Notes: generated by a model from the sequence alone, not told the origin. Shown: positions 42,501 through 49,937, numbered from the stretch's first letter. The stretch: 64,000 nucleotides of DNA from Prorocentrum cordatum (GCA_963575745.1 CAUYUJ010000648.1:1-64000); one strand, 5' to 3'. Made by a program: numbers and translations.

Positions 42501-45500
42501 ACCATGCAGGAGGGAGGGGACACGCAGTGGAGGCGGCCCAAAGCAAGACTGGACAAACATGCGCATTCGGAGCTCCGCGCGGATGCCTCGGATCGGCGCG
42601 GGGCCCCCCACCCTGGCGCGCGGAGCGCTGTAGGGGCGGCGCTGGAGGCGCCGCAAGGGGGGCCCCAGCGCCGATCCAAGAAATCCGCGAGGGCCTCCGA
42701 GAGTTTGTGGTTATGCAGTTGTGTGGCTCTCTTCCCGAGCCTCAGAGTACAGGTCGCCGCACAGGACGTCGCAGAGCGTCTTGCGCCCAACGATGGTTTA
42801 GATGTTCGTTCTGGCTTCCTGGAGCCACCTTCTCCAGTCATGCGTCGATGCTGCGACGAACGTCCGTCGGCTTCAGTCGGACTCGAGTCGACCTTGAGTC
42901 GGACGAGAGTCGACCTTGAGTCGGACTCGAATCCAGTTCGAGTCGACCTTGAATCGAACTGGAGCCGAACAGGTCCATTCGAAGGGCCCCAGGAAGGCCC
43001 CCAGCACGAGCATCCCGAATGGTGGTGGAAGACCGCTGCACCATGGTGGCGCACGCGCCGTGGGAGTGCAGGTCGGCGCAAATGTCGTGGGCGGACGTGC
43101 CGCACCCGACCACCACGACCCGCTTCCCGGCGTAGGCCGCGCCCGAGACGAAGCTGGAGGAGTGGATCACCTCGCGGTCCTGGTGGATCGGCCAAGCGCA
43201 GAGGGTGGTAAGGGGTGAGGGGGGAAGGCTTCTCAGAAGCACCCCTGCTTCTGAGACGGCGCGGGCCTTCTCTGTAGATGTAAGGCTGGCGCCTTCTAAG
43301 AAGCAGCCTCCTTCTAAGAAGCCTTTCCCCCTCCCCTCCCCCTACCCCCCTCTGCGCGCAACCAGGTAGAGAGAGGAGACACTGCGTAAAGACAAACTTT
43401 CGGACCTCCGAAATCGTCAATGTTTCCCATCAGCGACGGCGCAAAGCAAGCCTGATGCCTCTGTGGTTGCCGCCCGAAGTGTGCCGCCGAGGATGTGTGA
43501 AACAAGCGGGAGAAGCACCGCAGAGGAGGCAGTGGAATCAGAAAAGAAACCCCGGCGGCGTGTGCGGGACTCCCATGCCCCATTCGGCCATTTGACAACA
43601 AATCTGGCAGACTGAGGCGAAGTGGGCGGCCAAGGGATCGGCGAGGAGGGGGAGCGAGCAGGGGCGAGCGAAAATCGAGGAAGGGGGGAGCGAGGGGACC
43701 TAAACTTTCTGCTTACCAGAGTGATCAGAAGAAGGATGCCGAACGGTCATTCACTGTCCCTACGTGCGTGGCTGAAGTGGGATTCCGCGATGCGGATTCT
43801 TCTTGTTGCTGTTGTGGCTGTTGTTGTGGTTGTGGTTGTGGTTGTTGTTGGTGATGTTGCTCGTGTTGTCGTTGTTGTTGTTATTGTTGTTGTGGTTGTT
43901 GTTGGTGGTGGTTGTTGTTTGTTGTTTGTTGTTCGTTGTTGTTTGGCGTCGTCCTCCCCGCGACGTGGCCCGCGACCCACCCGCGACGCCACCCGCGAAC
44001 CGCCCGCGACCCACCCGCGACCCGCCCGCGACCCACCCGCGACCCTGCCCACGACCCACCCGTGACCCGCCCGCGACCCACCCGTGGCCCACCCGCGACC
44101 CACACCGCGACCCACCCACATTGCTTTCACGAAAAATCGGCGCCTGCGGCGGGCCCATAGTACAATTTGTAAAAGTTAGGCGCCTGCGGCGGGCTTCTTC
44201 AGAGCCTCGCAGAATGTAGACGTCCCCGCCGCTCCCTCACTCGTATCCGCAACTGCGGAACGCTACGTATTTTGTTTTTCCCCAAACTCCTGGCGAAACT
44301 CCTGCTCCCCCTCGAAGGTGGGCATGCTCGGGAGCCCGTAGAGACCGGTTGCCAACACGAGTTGTTTCGGTGCCAACCGCACGGTCTCACCATCCCGCTC
44401 AACCGTCACGGCCCACTCCCGCGCCGCGCTGTCCCAAGTGGCGGCCGTGCACCTCGCATTGGTCCAGTAATTGACGCCCATGACCTTCACGTACATCTCC
44501 AGCCAGTCCGCAACCTGATCCTCGGGAGGCCGCCCGCATGGGGTACGAGCAGGTAAGGTCGGAAGATCGCGCCGTACCGCCGATGCACCAGCGACGTCGG
44601 CGTGGAGAAAATCAGTAGAGCTCTACATCGAGCCGCACCGTCGATGCATCGGCGAAGCGGTGCGATCCATCCTCCCCCGGCCTAATTACTTCGACCCCGC
44701 TTGGGCGGCCCCCAAATCCTTGCTGGGATAGACTGGCCACGTCTCCTGAGGAAACAACAAAAAGATATTCATACCGCTATTCCCCGGGCCTCTCCCAGTG
44801 TGCGTTCTGTCCAGAATTTTCAAAGCGAATCCAGCGGTGGCGACCAGGCCCTCCCAGGGGGGCCCCAAAAACAAGAACGTGTGAAGGGTAGCGGCATCAG
44901 TACCTCCTTTCCCTCCCCGAACTCTCCGGGAACTGCATGTAGGGCAGGTGCGTGCACCAGACGGGGTCGTGCAGCGAAAGGGCGTCGTAGCGCGTGCGCC
45001 ACTTGTCCTCGTGGGCGAAAAAATACGTATCCGTAACCACGGCCTCGCGTACAAAGCCCCTGGGCCGCGACCCCGCGAATACGGGAAATCTTTGTCGCGG
45101 ACGCCCCGCGCAGACGTATCCGTGCGATCGCGCGTCTGGGGGACAGCGCCTCGGAATCCAGACCGCGAAGGCGTGGATATGGAGTGAAGACGGCCAAGAG
45201 GTCTGAGCTGGCTGGGCCCCGAGAGTATATCAAGAGGGGGGGTGGATGAAGGCAAATCCGCTCAAAATCACGCCCCGAACGCCTTCTGGGGTCCCCGGAT
45301 CCGTTTCTGACGGTCACGGGGCCCGAAAACGGCACCCGGAGGAAGAAACATACCAAAAACCATTCCGAGCCCCGAGCCTCGAACCTGCCCACCCCCCTTC
45401 CTGCTCGCTGGAACCAGTGCTGGGCCACCCCGGACCCCCAGCCAAGGATGCTTCAAGGCAGCTCGAACCCTACCTCCCCCAGATCCGACCCCCCCCATTC

Positions 45501-47243
45501 TCTTATCATCAAATGCGGAAAATGGATGCGTTCGCCGCTCGCGGTGTCCCCCGCGCGCGCGCTGCTCTCGAGCACCACGTGCGGCACGCCGAGCGCTGCG
45601 AGGCGCGCCCCCAGGGCGATGCCCGCCTGGCTGCCCCCGACGACGACGACGTATGGCTCCGCCTCGGAGCGCCCGTCCTGCACAGCCCCGCCGCGGCGCG
45701 CGCCGTACGGCGCCCCCGCGCTCCTGGACTGTGGATGGGCGGCGCGCACCAAGGGGGGTACGGCAGGTGCGTGTCGGGTCGACCCCGGCATTGGTTCCTG
45801 ACACCGCGGGGATCGTTCAAACTTCAACGATCCGACGTTCCGTGAGCGCCGGATCGTTCAACGACGGGCCGATTCTGGGCCACGGGCGGCGTTCAACCTC
45901 AAACGCACACGGTGGGGTCGCCGCCGGTCGGCACGACGCGAACCTGCCGTAAGGCGAGGGAGGAAGGCTTCTTCGAAGGAGGCTGCTTCTTCGGAGGCGC
46001 CGGCCTTGCATCCATAGACAAGGCACGCTGCGAAGGAGACTTCCCCCCTCCGTTTACTCCCCTCTGCGCGTGGCTGATACATTGTGGAGGGGAAGGGAGC
46101 GGGGACCATGACCAAGACTGAACGCGGAAACGTCGTGTCAATGTTAGTCACCGTCGACCTTGGTCAACGTCAACTCGTATATCATCCTCGCGATGTCGGC
46201 AACGGCGGACATGCACCATAACAAAGATGGGCATCAACAAGATCCCGCACCATCTTGGTCATGGTCCCCATGTTTCCTCCCCCGAGATTGGGAAATAACT
46301 CCTGGGAGGTCTTCGTGAGAACGATTTGGGGCGATGCAGCACGGTCAAGGGGCCATTCAGCAGGACTGGGCCGGATTTGGTCCAAGATCAAGCTGGATGA
46401 CGCCAGATTAGAAGCGGAATGCAGCCAGACCAAGCGGGATTATGCCAGACTGCGCCAGTGTTTCTACCTTGAGTTTAACCTGCCAGGAGCTGCATCGTAA
46501 CCCTAGAGGAAGAGACAGCTGCAACAACATGAAACTGTCGGAGCTGCGCGCGGATTTTCTCGGATCAGCGCCGGGACCCCGCCCCGACGCGCGGAGCGCG
46601 CCGGGGGCGGCGCCGCCAGGGGGCCCAGCGCCGATCCAAGGAGTCCGCGCGGAACAGTGAAACTGCAAGATCCACGCAGCGCTTCCTTCCGCGAGCTCCT
46701 GAACGGGCCGCGCCGCTCCTCGTGGCCTTTGAGGGCCTGCGCGGCTGTGCTCAGCGTCCAGCAGCCCTCCTCGCCGAGCTTGATGTGGCCCGAGCCGCGC
46801 GCCACCGCCGTCTCGAACGTGATCTGGGCCTCGATCACGCCGTCCGACTCCGAGGCCTCGCCCACCAGGGTCCAGCCGGAGGGCTGGACGTTGTCCAGCG
46901 TCGCCGCGACCATGTGGCCGATGGCGTCGCGGCCCTCCATGGTCTTGACGTTCGGAGCAGGGCGAACTGAGACAGCGATAGCTCAGAGTCGGCCCCCGGA
47001 ATCCGCACCAGTTTTCCGAGCTGCGTCCAGCCGTGGCAGCGAGGGCACCCCCCCCAAGGCCGTCTGCCGTTGTCTCGGCTCGCCCTCCTCTGAGATGTTC
47101 CACGTGAAAGCCACGAGGTCCCGCCAGTAGCAGTCCGGGGCGAAGAGCCCCGTCACGGCCTCGACGTCGCGGGCCAGCAGCGCGTCCTCGAAGCGCCGGA
47201 GCCACGCGGACGCGTGCTCCGAGGGGCTCGAGTACCTGCACAT
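36457..47243 (-). CDS. Flavin-dependent monooxygenase (FMO-like) with N-terminal NTF2-like domain; 14 exons
   Basis: Assembled by eye from homology-like blocks. Exons: 47243-47090, 46966-46699, 45723-45549, 45007-44927, 44745-44719, 44520-44290, 43179-43019, 42792-42741, 42371-42241, 41698-41557, 38525-38370, 38168-38088, 37147-37104, 36553-36457. They sum to 1800 nt, 599 residues plus TGA, with the frame kept. Residues 1-140: NTF2/SnoaL-like domain (WLRRFEDALLARDVEAV, CYWRDLVAFTW, LKGHEE). 170-175: FAD-binding GGSQAG. 289-294 and 500-505: LVLATG and ILATGY. About 310-322: counterpart of the FMO FxGxxxHxxxF signature. 337-342: NADPH-binding GCGTSA. C-terminus: HGGNLQ...YSLYLALQLQAR. The family oxygenates N, S or carbonyl carbon of small molecules using NADPH and O2; the substrate cannot be told. 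The N-terminus is uncertain (first ATG at 47241-47243; an upstream exon with ATG at 47356-47358 is possible). No frame break is seen. Confidence 0.85.
37104..37147 (-). CDS. FMO exon 13, 44 nt
   Basis: Encodes VEGLWVHGGNLQMN plus two bases of an Arg codon. HGGNLQ is the conserved run near the C-terminus. Confidence 0.8.
37177..37352. mobile_element. Family-A long-TIR element in intron 12
   Basis: Left: GCATGAACAGAAACTTTCGG and TGCTCCGCGCGGCTTTC. Right: AGCGCCGATTCAAGAGATCC and GCGCGGACCTCCCC. The copy has diverged in its centre. Confidence 0.6.
37960..38060 (+). repeat. TCGAATCGGA short repeats in intron 12
   Basis: AATCGAAATC, GAATCGAATCGGAATCGG and GTCGAATCGAATCGGAGG recur in phase-free fashion. 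The type resembles the TCGACTCGA repeats of intron 7 (42870-42965). Confidence 0.6.
38088..38168 (-). CDS. FMO exon 12
   Basis: Encodes VWGLGSGTPGDPGPWEGELR and NMWKPTQ, matching the GPWEGELRNMWKPT block of the family. Confidence 0.85.
38169..38369 (-). mobile_element. FMO intron 11 is a TIR element
   Basis: The 201-nt intron has ~70-bp inverted ends. The 5' side contains GTGACCATGGCCCAGA and GTCGATCTTGGTCA. The reverse complement of the 3' side contains ATGACCACGGCCCAGA and GCCGATCTTGGTCA. AGGTCT is repeated at the borders and the ends are GT...AG. A relative lies in intron 2 (46101-46269). Confidence 0.75.
38370..38525 (-). CDS. FMO exon 11
   Basis: Encodes VGQIARLSGQGVVMEDGAVL, PADAVILATGYGPINDLAAQ and FLGREVTTRLGK, including the second ATG motif. 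It is separated from exon 10 by a ~3-kb GT-AG intron. Confidence 0.85.
38727..38853. repeat. Foldback in intron 10
   Basis: CAACGCCTCCCCCTCCCCC at 38730-38748 faces GGGGGGGAGGGGGAGTGTTC at 38825-38846. The two form a GC-rich stem around an 80-bp centre. Confidence 0.5.
38854..41556. other. Rest of FMO intron 10, repeats and no gene
   Basis: Holds degenerate AAGAGGCCC repeats (39410-39520 and 41150-41480), a CTC tract (40436-40535) and the 92-bp repeat (40580-40780). A fragment of the composite repeat (40780-40840, ATTCACAACTGCATATGG) follows. Long open frames at 38850-39300 show no domain. Confidence 0.55.
41557..41698 (-). CDS. FMO exon 10
   Basis: Encodes ERLRQRGFLIDFGEDGTG, KGYYFDCGASELIASGEVGL and K. 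The GYY.D.GASELI run is a hallmark of this FMO group. It is followed by a GTGATC donor. Confidence 0.85.
41863..42192. mobile_element. Family-A long-TIR element in intron 9
   Basis: Inverted ends of about 55 bp contain GGA(A/G)CTCCGCGCGGA and TCTCGGATC / GATCCAAGGA. Other copies: 37177-37352 (intron 12), 42543-42728 (intron 8) and 46517-46672 (intron 2). This copy is interrupted by the 41950-42069 element. Confidence 0.65.
41950..42069 (-). mobile_element. Intron-4-type element nested in a family-A element
   Basis: GGTACCGATACCGCT at 41950-41964 and AGCGGTATCGGTACC at 42055-42069 are perfect 15-bp inverted ends of a 120-bp unit. The centre (GTTGCCACCGTTGGACTCGC on the minus strand) matches intron 4. 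It sits inside the 41863-42192 element. Confidence 0.75.
42241..42371 (-). CDS. FMO exon 9
   Basis: Encodes AAVEKGIDPEKADLIFASIP and AQRVACAKMQELDAGIL. The intron before it has GC...AG ends. The 3' border is ambiguous by 3 nt. Confidence 0.8.
42543..42728. mobile_element. Family-A long-TIR element in intron 8
   Basis: The left end contains GGAGCTCCGCGCGGATGCC and GGATCGGCGC. The right end contains GCGCCGATCCAAGAAATCC and CGCGAGGGCCTCCGAG. The centre is GC-rich (CTGGAGGCGCCGCAAGG). It fills half of the intron. Confidence 0.65.
42741..42792 (-). CDS. FMO exon 8, 52 nt
   Basis: Encodes IVGRKTLCDVLCGDLYSE. LYSE joined to the next exon (AAVEKGID) matches the family block LYSEEA..GID. ACCAT is repeated at the borders of the preceding intron. 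Confidence 0.75.
42793..43018 (-). mobile_element. FMO intron 7 is a TIR element without AG end
   Basis: The intron starts TCGGGATGCTCGTGCTGG. Its reverse complement contains GATGTTCGTTCTGGCTTCC, so the ends pair over about 30 bp. ACCAT is repeated at the borders, but no placement inside that repeat gives GT/GC/GA...AG. The intron also contains eight GAGTCG.. units (42870-42965) of a TCGACTCGA-type short repeat. Confidence 0.6.
43019..43179 (-). CDS. FMO exon 7 (NADPH-binding)
   Basis: Encodes VIHSSSFVSGAAYAGKRVVV, VGCGTSAHDICADL and TMVQRSSTT. GCGTSAHD is the NADPH-binding motif. The exon start may be 9 nt further 3', which would give the exact family spacing before HSS. Confidence 0.85.
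43203..43366. repeat. CTTCTTAGAAGG foldback repeat in intron 6
   Basis: GGGGGAAGGCTTCTCAGAAGC at the left faces GAAGCCTTTCCCCCTCC at the right. Internal TTCTAAGAAGCAGCCTCC hairpins are present. Relatives lie at 45950-46086 (intron 2) and 51843-52000. It ends about 25 bp from exon 7. Confidence 0.65.
43720..44285 (+). repeat. Composite repeat with ACCCGCGACC minisatellite, copy 2 (intron 6)
   Basis: It has the same order of parts as 32660-33470: GAACGGTCATTCACTGTCCC, a TTG-rich run, a (CCCGCGACCCA)n array (43965-44118), AATCGGCGCCTGCGGCGGGC and a TACGTATTTTGTTT end. The end lies 5 bp from exon 6, so most of intron 6 is this element plus the foldback at 43203. Confidence 0.75.
44290..44520 (-). 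CDS. FMO exon 6
   Basis: Encodes DQVADWLEMYVKVMGVNYWT, PKQLVLATGLYGLPSMPTF and GEQEFRQ. It includes the first ATG motif of FMOs and the beginning of the FxGxxxH signature, where the Gly is Gln. The 3' border could shift by a codon. Confidence 0.85.
44521..44718 (-). mobile_element. FMO intron 5 is a TIR element
   Basis: The 198-nt intron begins GATTTGGGGGCCGCCC and its reverse complement begins CTCGGGAGGCCGCCC. The similarity continues through GGGGT, CGA and TAA..GG.CGG for about 38 bp. AGGAT is repeated at both borders. The intron thus equals the element. Confidence 0.7.
44719..44745 (-). CDS. FMO exon 5, a 27-nt microexon
   Basis: Encodes ETWPVYPSK, exactly filling the gap between MQFP of exon 4 and DQVADWLEMY of exon 6 (the family has a WP.Y.PKD..ADW run here). 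It is preceded by CTCAG and followed by GATTTG, and both borders fit the GA...AG pattern of neighbouring introns. Confidence 0.8.
44746..44926 (-). mobile_element. FMO intron 4 is a TIR element (introner-like)
   Basis: The 181-nt intron has inverted ends (GATGCCGCTACCC near the 5' side against ATACCGCTATTCC read inward from the 3' side). GGAGA occurs at both exon junctions. A relative with a perfect 15-bp TIR lies inside intron 9 (41950-42069). The ends are GA...AG. Confidence 0.65.
44927..45007 (-). CDS. FMO exon 4
   Basis: Encodes DKWRTRYDALSLHDPVWCTH and LPYMQFP, the W..RY..L.LHDP block conserved in this FMO group. Confidence 0.85.
45245..45450 (+). repeat. Dispersed repeat in intron 3
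   Basis: CAAATCCGCTCAAAATC, GACGGTCACGGGGCCCGAAAA, and TGCTGGGCCACCCCGGACCC match 52020-52220 in the same order. A partial copy is seen at 56290-56350. Confidence 0.65.
45549..45723 (-). CDS. FMO exon 3 (FAD-binding)
   Basis: Encodes YVVVVGGSQAGIALGARL and GVPHVVLESSARAG, the Rossmann FAD-binding beta-alpha-beta unit. The third position of the usual GxGxxG is Ser. The intron after it begins GACACC and ends GAG. Confidence 0.85.
45950..46086. repeat. CTTCTTCGAAGG foldback repeat in intron 2
   Basis: AGGAAGGCTTCTTCGAAGG, then GGAGGCTGCTTCTTCGG, then GGCGCCGGCCTTGCATC, and the CTCCCCTCTGCGCGTGGC end shared with 43366 and 51985. Confidence 0.6.
46101..46269 (-). mobile_element. Intron-11-type element inside intron 2
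   Basis: Bounded by GGGACCATGACCAAGA and TCTTGGTCATGGTCCC. It contains ACTGAACGCGGAAACGTC, shared with intron 11. It is about 170 bp and is an insertion within a larger intron, not the whole intron. Confidence 0.65.
46517..46672. mobile_element. Family-A long-TIR element in intron 2
   Basis: GCAACAACATGAAACTGTCG and GGAGCTGCGCGCGGATTTTC on the left. On the right, GCGCCGATCCAAGGAGTCCG then CGCGGAACAG. It lies next to the exon 2 donor side. Confidence 0.65.
46699..46966 (-). CDS. FMO exon 2 (residues 52-141)
   Basis: Encodes the second half of the NTF2-like domain: VKTMEGRDAIGHM, IEAQITFETAVARGSGHIKL, LKGHEERRG. The next intron starts GAGCTC and ends CAG, with CAGGAGC at both borders. Confidence 0.85.
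46967..47089 (-). mobile_element. FMO intron 1, diverged member of the intron-4 family
   Basis: This 123-nt intron contains CGCTGCCACGGCTGGACGC and a GGGGGCC...GCTATCGCTG end that align with intron 4 (CGCCACCGCTGGATTCGC...ATAGCGGTAT). TCTCAG lies at both borders. The ends are AG...AG, neither GT nor GA. Confidence 0.5.
47090..47243 (-). CDS. FMO exon 1 (residues 1-51)
   Basis: Carries SEHASAWLRRFEDALLARDV and LFAPDCYWRDLVAFTWNIS, the first half of an NTF2-like domain as found at the N-terminus of fungal-type FMOs. It ends in TCTCAG, which is repeated just before exon 2. An alternative upstream coding segment (LPEVYTVGAVLRTGTG, about 47258-47305) would need a ~43-nt intron. Confidence 0.75.
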
Positions 47244-47680
47244 CGCGGCGACTGGCCTGCTCGCCCGTGCCTGTGCGCAGGACGGCGCCGACTGTATACA
47301 CCTCTGGCAGGGCCTGGCCCCTTGCCCTGGCCAAACCCTGGGGCCCGAGTCGGTGCATGTGGTCTCCACGGGCCGAGGAGGGTCCTCTGGTTCTGGAGCG
47401 ACGCTGGTCTGCTCGCCTTCGCCGTCGCTCGAACGTCCGCTGCGGCCGAAGAGGCCCTCGGAGTCGCTCCCGGGCGGCCCCAGAGCCCCCGAGGCGGCCC
47501 GAAGAGGCCGCCATAGGAGGAACCCGAGAGGACACCGACTCCGGGCCCAAAGCCCGCCTCGGCCAAGATCAATGTGCGGCCGTATGGCAGCCGTATATAG
47601 CTGGCGCCCCCAGAAATGTGTTCGCGCACACCCGCGCAGCCGTGTCTTGAGGAGAAGCGGCTGCGGTGAGGGGCAACGAC

Positions 47681-47780
47681 GATGATAATGACGCCGATGA
47701 CGATGGCGACGACGATGATGACAATGACAATGTCATTGTCATCATCGTCGTCGTCATTGTCATCGTCGTTATCGTCATCG
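47681..47780. repeat. GATGAC palindrome upstream of the FMO gene
   Basis: GATGATGACAATGACA (47714-47729) and TGTCATTGTCATCATC (47731-47746) are perfect 16-bp arms around one base. Imperfect pairing extends outwards to about 50 bp per arm. It lies about 440 bp 5' of the first FMO ATG and could form a cruciform. No promoter motif could be identified. Confidence 0.7.
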
Positions 47781-47802
47781 GGGGGACTGGCATGGGGGAG
47801 GA

Positions 47803-47950
47803 AACATCGACCTGGATTCAGCGACATACCGCCGATAGATCGGCGATGGGCCCCCGATAGCGAATCCGCACGGTCCTGGGCAGGTTGGGGCCATCAAGCC
47901 TCTATCGGCGATCAATGGGCGACTGTGGGTCGATGCATTCCCCCCCACTG
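47803..47950. repeat. ATCGGCGAT MITE-like repeat, copy 1
   Basis: GCCGATAGATCGGCGATGGG and CCCCCGATAGCGAA on the left. CCTATCGGCGATCAATGGG and GGGTCGATGCATTCCCCCC on the right. The ends are inverted relative to each other. Related copies: 56395-56592 and 59335-59472, with a half-copy at 58690-58750. Confidence 0.65.
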
Positions 47951-49139
47951 TCTCCGGCGGCCGCTCGGACGGTTCTGGCACCCCCGGAACGCCCTCGGCG
48001 AGGCGCAGCTGCTGGGGCGCATTCCGAAGTTGGAAGACCGCCGGGAACCGACGAAAGCGCCAGGGACCTTCAAACATCGAACTCGAGAGCCTCGACGCCT
48101 CTCCTCCCGAGCCCGTCCCTCCGTGTCGCCCCTGCTGCGGCAGGCACCGCCGGCGGGCACCTCTCGGCCGGCGGACCACCGGCCGCCGAGGCGCGGCTGC
48201 CCTCGCGCCCCGGCCAGTGACCGTGAAGGGCTTCGAGCACCGTTTCGCCGATCCCTGTCCCCCCACTGGCGTGTCCTTGGCCCCACTGGCCGATGAACCC
48301 CACCACCACAGTTGGGGGCCGCCCTTCTCGCCGTTTTCGCCGTCGTCGTCGTCGTCGTCGTCACCGGCTGTTCCCTTCGCGTTTCGAGGGGCCGATCCCC
48401 AAATGGGGAGGTGGGGCGGTGGGGCTGAGATACCGTGGCCCAGTGTGGATGGGGGTCGGTCGAAGGATACAGCGGCTTCCCCCCAACAATCCGTTCGAAG
48501 TGCAAATGGTTGTTCTCCTTCATGCGTTTTGCCGCGGGTTACGCGCTGCAGAGTAGCCAACCAAGTGCGCGCGCGCCTCGCTCGTTGCGTGCGAGCAGGG
48601 GGCCCGAACGCCTCTCCCGATGTCTGGGCCCCTCCCTGGCCGGGTCTGCGAGCTGCGCACGAGCCGTGGCCGCGAGAGGCCCCCCCCCCCAAAAGGTAGG
48701 CCAGAAAGGCACCACGCCAAGGGGTCACCACGTAATTAACCAGTGCACGGCCCCCTGTGGTACGTTGCTGCACGGGGGCGGTGAGTGGGGGGCGAAGAAC
48801 TGTACACCTTTCGGGCGCCTCCAGACGTCTGGGAGAGGAGACGCCCTGAGATCCGACGTCGCGAGACAAGCTGCAACATCGTGAGAAGTCACGACGGTGG
48901 CCCCACCTTGATGCAGCATTCCTCGAGCAGGATCGGCCCGTGAGGGCCCAGAGGCGCGAAGTGAGGCACAAACGCCTGATGTGAGGAACTGCGGCGCCCG
49001 GACCCTATGGGAAGAGGAAGAGTGCGAGGCCGCGGCGACATTATACCGTACGAAGAAGCCCTAACCGGTAGCGCTGCACGTGAACAGACTCAGCAAAACA
49101 ACATCAACGGGGACGTGGTTTGCGTGGGTGGCCAATGCC
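47951..49139. other. Gene-free stretch
   Basis: Includes a GTCGTC run at 48344-48362. A ~400-codon minus-strand frame crosses it, but it also crosses the MITE-like repeat and the GTC run and shows no domain. Confidence 0.45.
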
Positions 49140-49535
49140 GTGCAAAACCGGGCAAAGCACGGCACGGCACAATTCGCTTTCTAGAACGTAGCCGCGGCAC
49201 GACACGGTTCAAGGGCGCGGCAAGGCACATGCTCGCATCGTACAAGCCTGTGGACGGCACGCCACGGCATGCGGGCACGGCCCGGCACGTTGCCTGCACG
49301 CACGGCACCGCGCGGCGCGGCACGCGGGCACGGCACGCGGGCAAGGCACGGCACGTTGATAGAATTCTAGATCCCAAAACGCGGGCAGCATGGCGCGCGG
49401 GCACTGCACGGCACATGCTTGTCGCTTCTTAACCTGGGCACGGTGCGGTACAGCACGCGGGCACTACACGGTACGTTTTTAGCACTCCACGATCTCAGCG
49501 CAGCACGACACGTCACGCGGACGCTGCACGGCACA
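49140..49535 (+). repeat. GGCACGGCACG tandem-like repeat
   Basis: Dense CGGGCACGGCACG / GGCACGTTG units in an irregular ladder. Followed to 49700 by GATCC..GATCGA-rich unique DNA. No gene. Confidence 0.8.
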
Positions 49536-49937
49536 TTTCTCGCTGCAGTAGAACCCTAGTTTAACCGGATCGAGCTCTGATTGGATCCCACTCAGATTCG
49601 ATCCGTCTCACATAGAATCGAACTGTACCTAGATCCAGATCTAACTGAACCCTGATAGGGTTCGATCTAGCTCTGATAGAATTTTACTCGGGTTCGATCC
49701 AACCTTCTGGCAGCATCCTACCAAGAAGCGACGCGACCGTCGTCGTCGTTGCCCAACGAGGCCGGCGCCGGCGCCGGCGTTCGTCGTCGTCGGTCGCCAC
49801 TGGGGAGGGAGGGGCGGGGGGCCACTTCGTTTCGACCCCCCCCCCAGTTCGAACCCCCCCTTTGCATTGCAGTCCCTCCCCGCCCCCCCTGGTTCGAACC
49901 CCCCCTCCCCTTCCCAGCGTCCAAAGAACGCGTTCAT

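Noticed and set aside
46408-47550. 380-codon minus-strand open frame overlapping FMO exons 1 and 2
   Set aside because: It reads the exons in the wrong frame. The NTF2-like blocks are in other frames separated by intron 1.
47775-48971. 398-codon minus-strand open frame
   Set aside because: It crosses a MITE-like repeat and a GTC run, with no recognisable domain.
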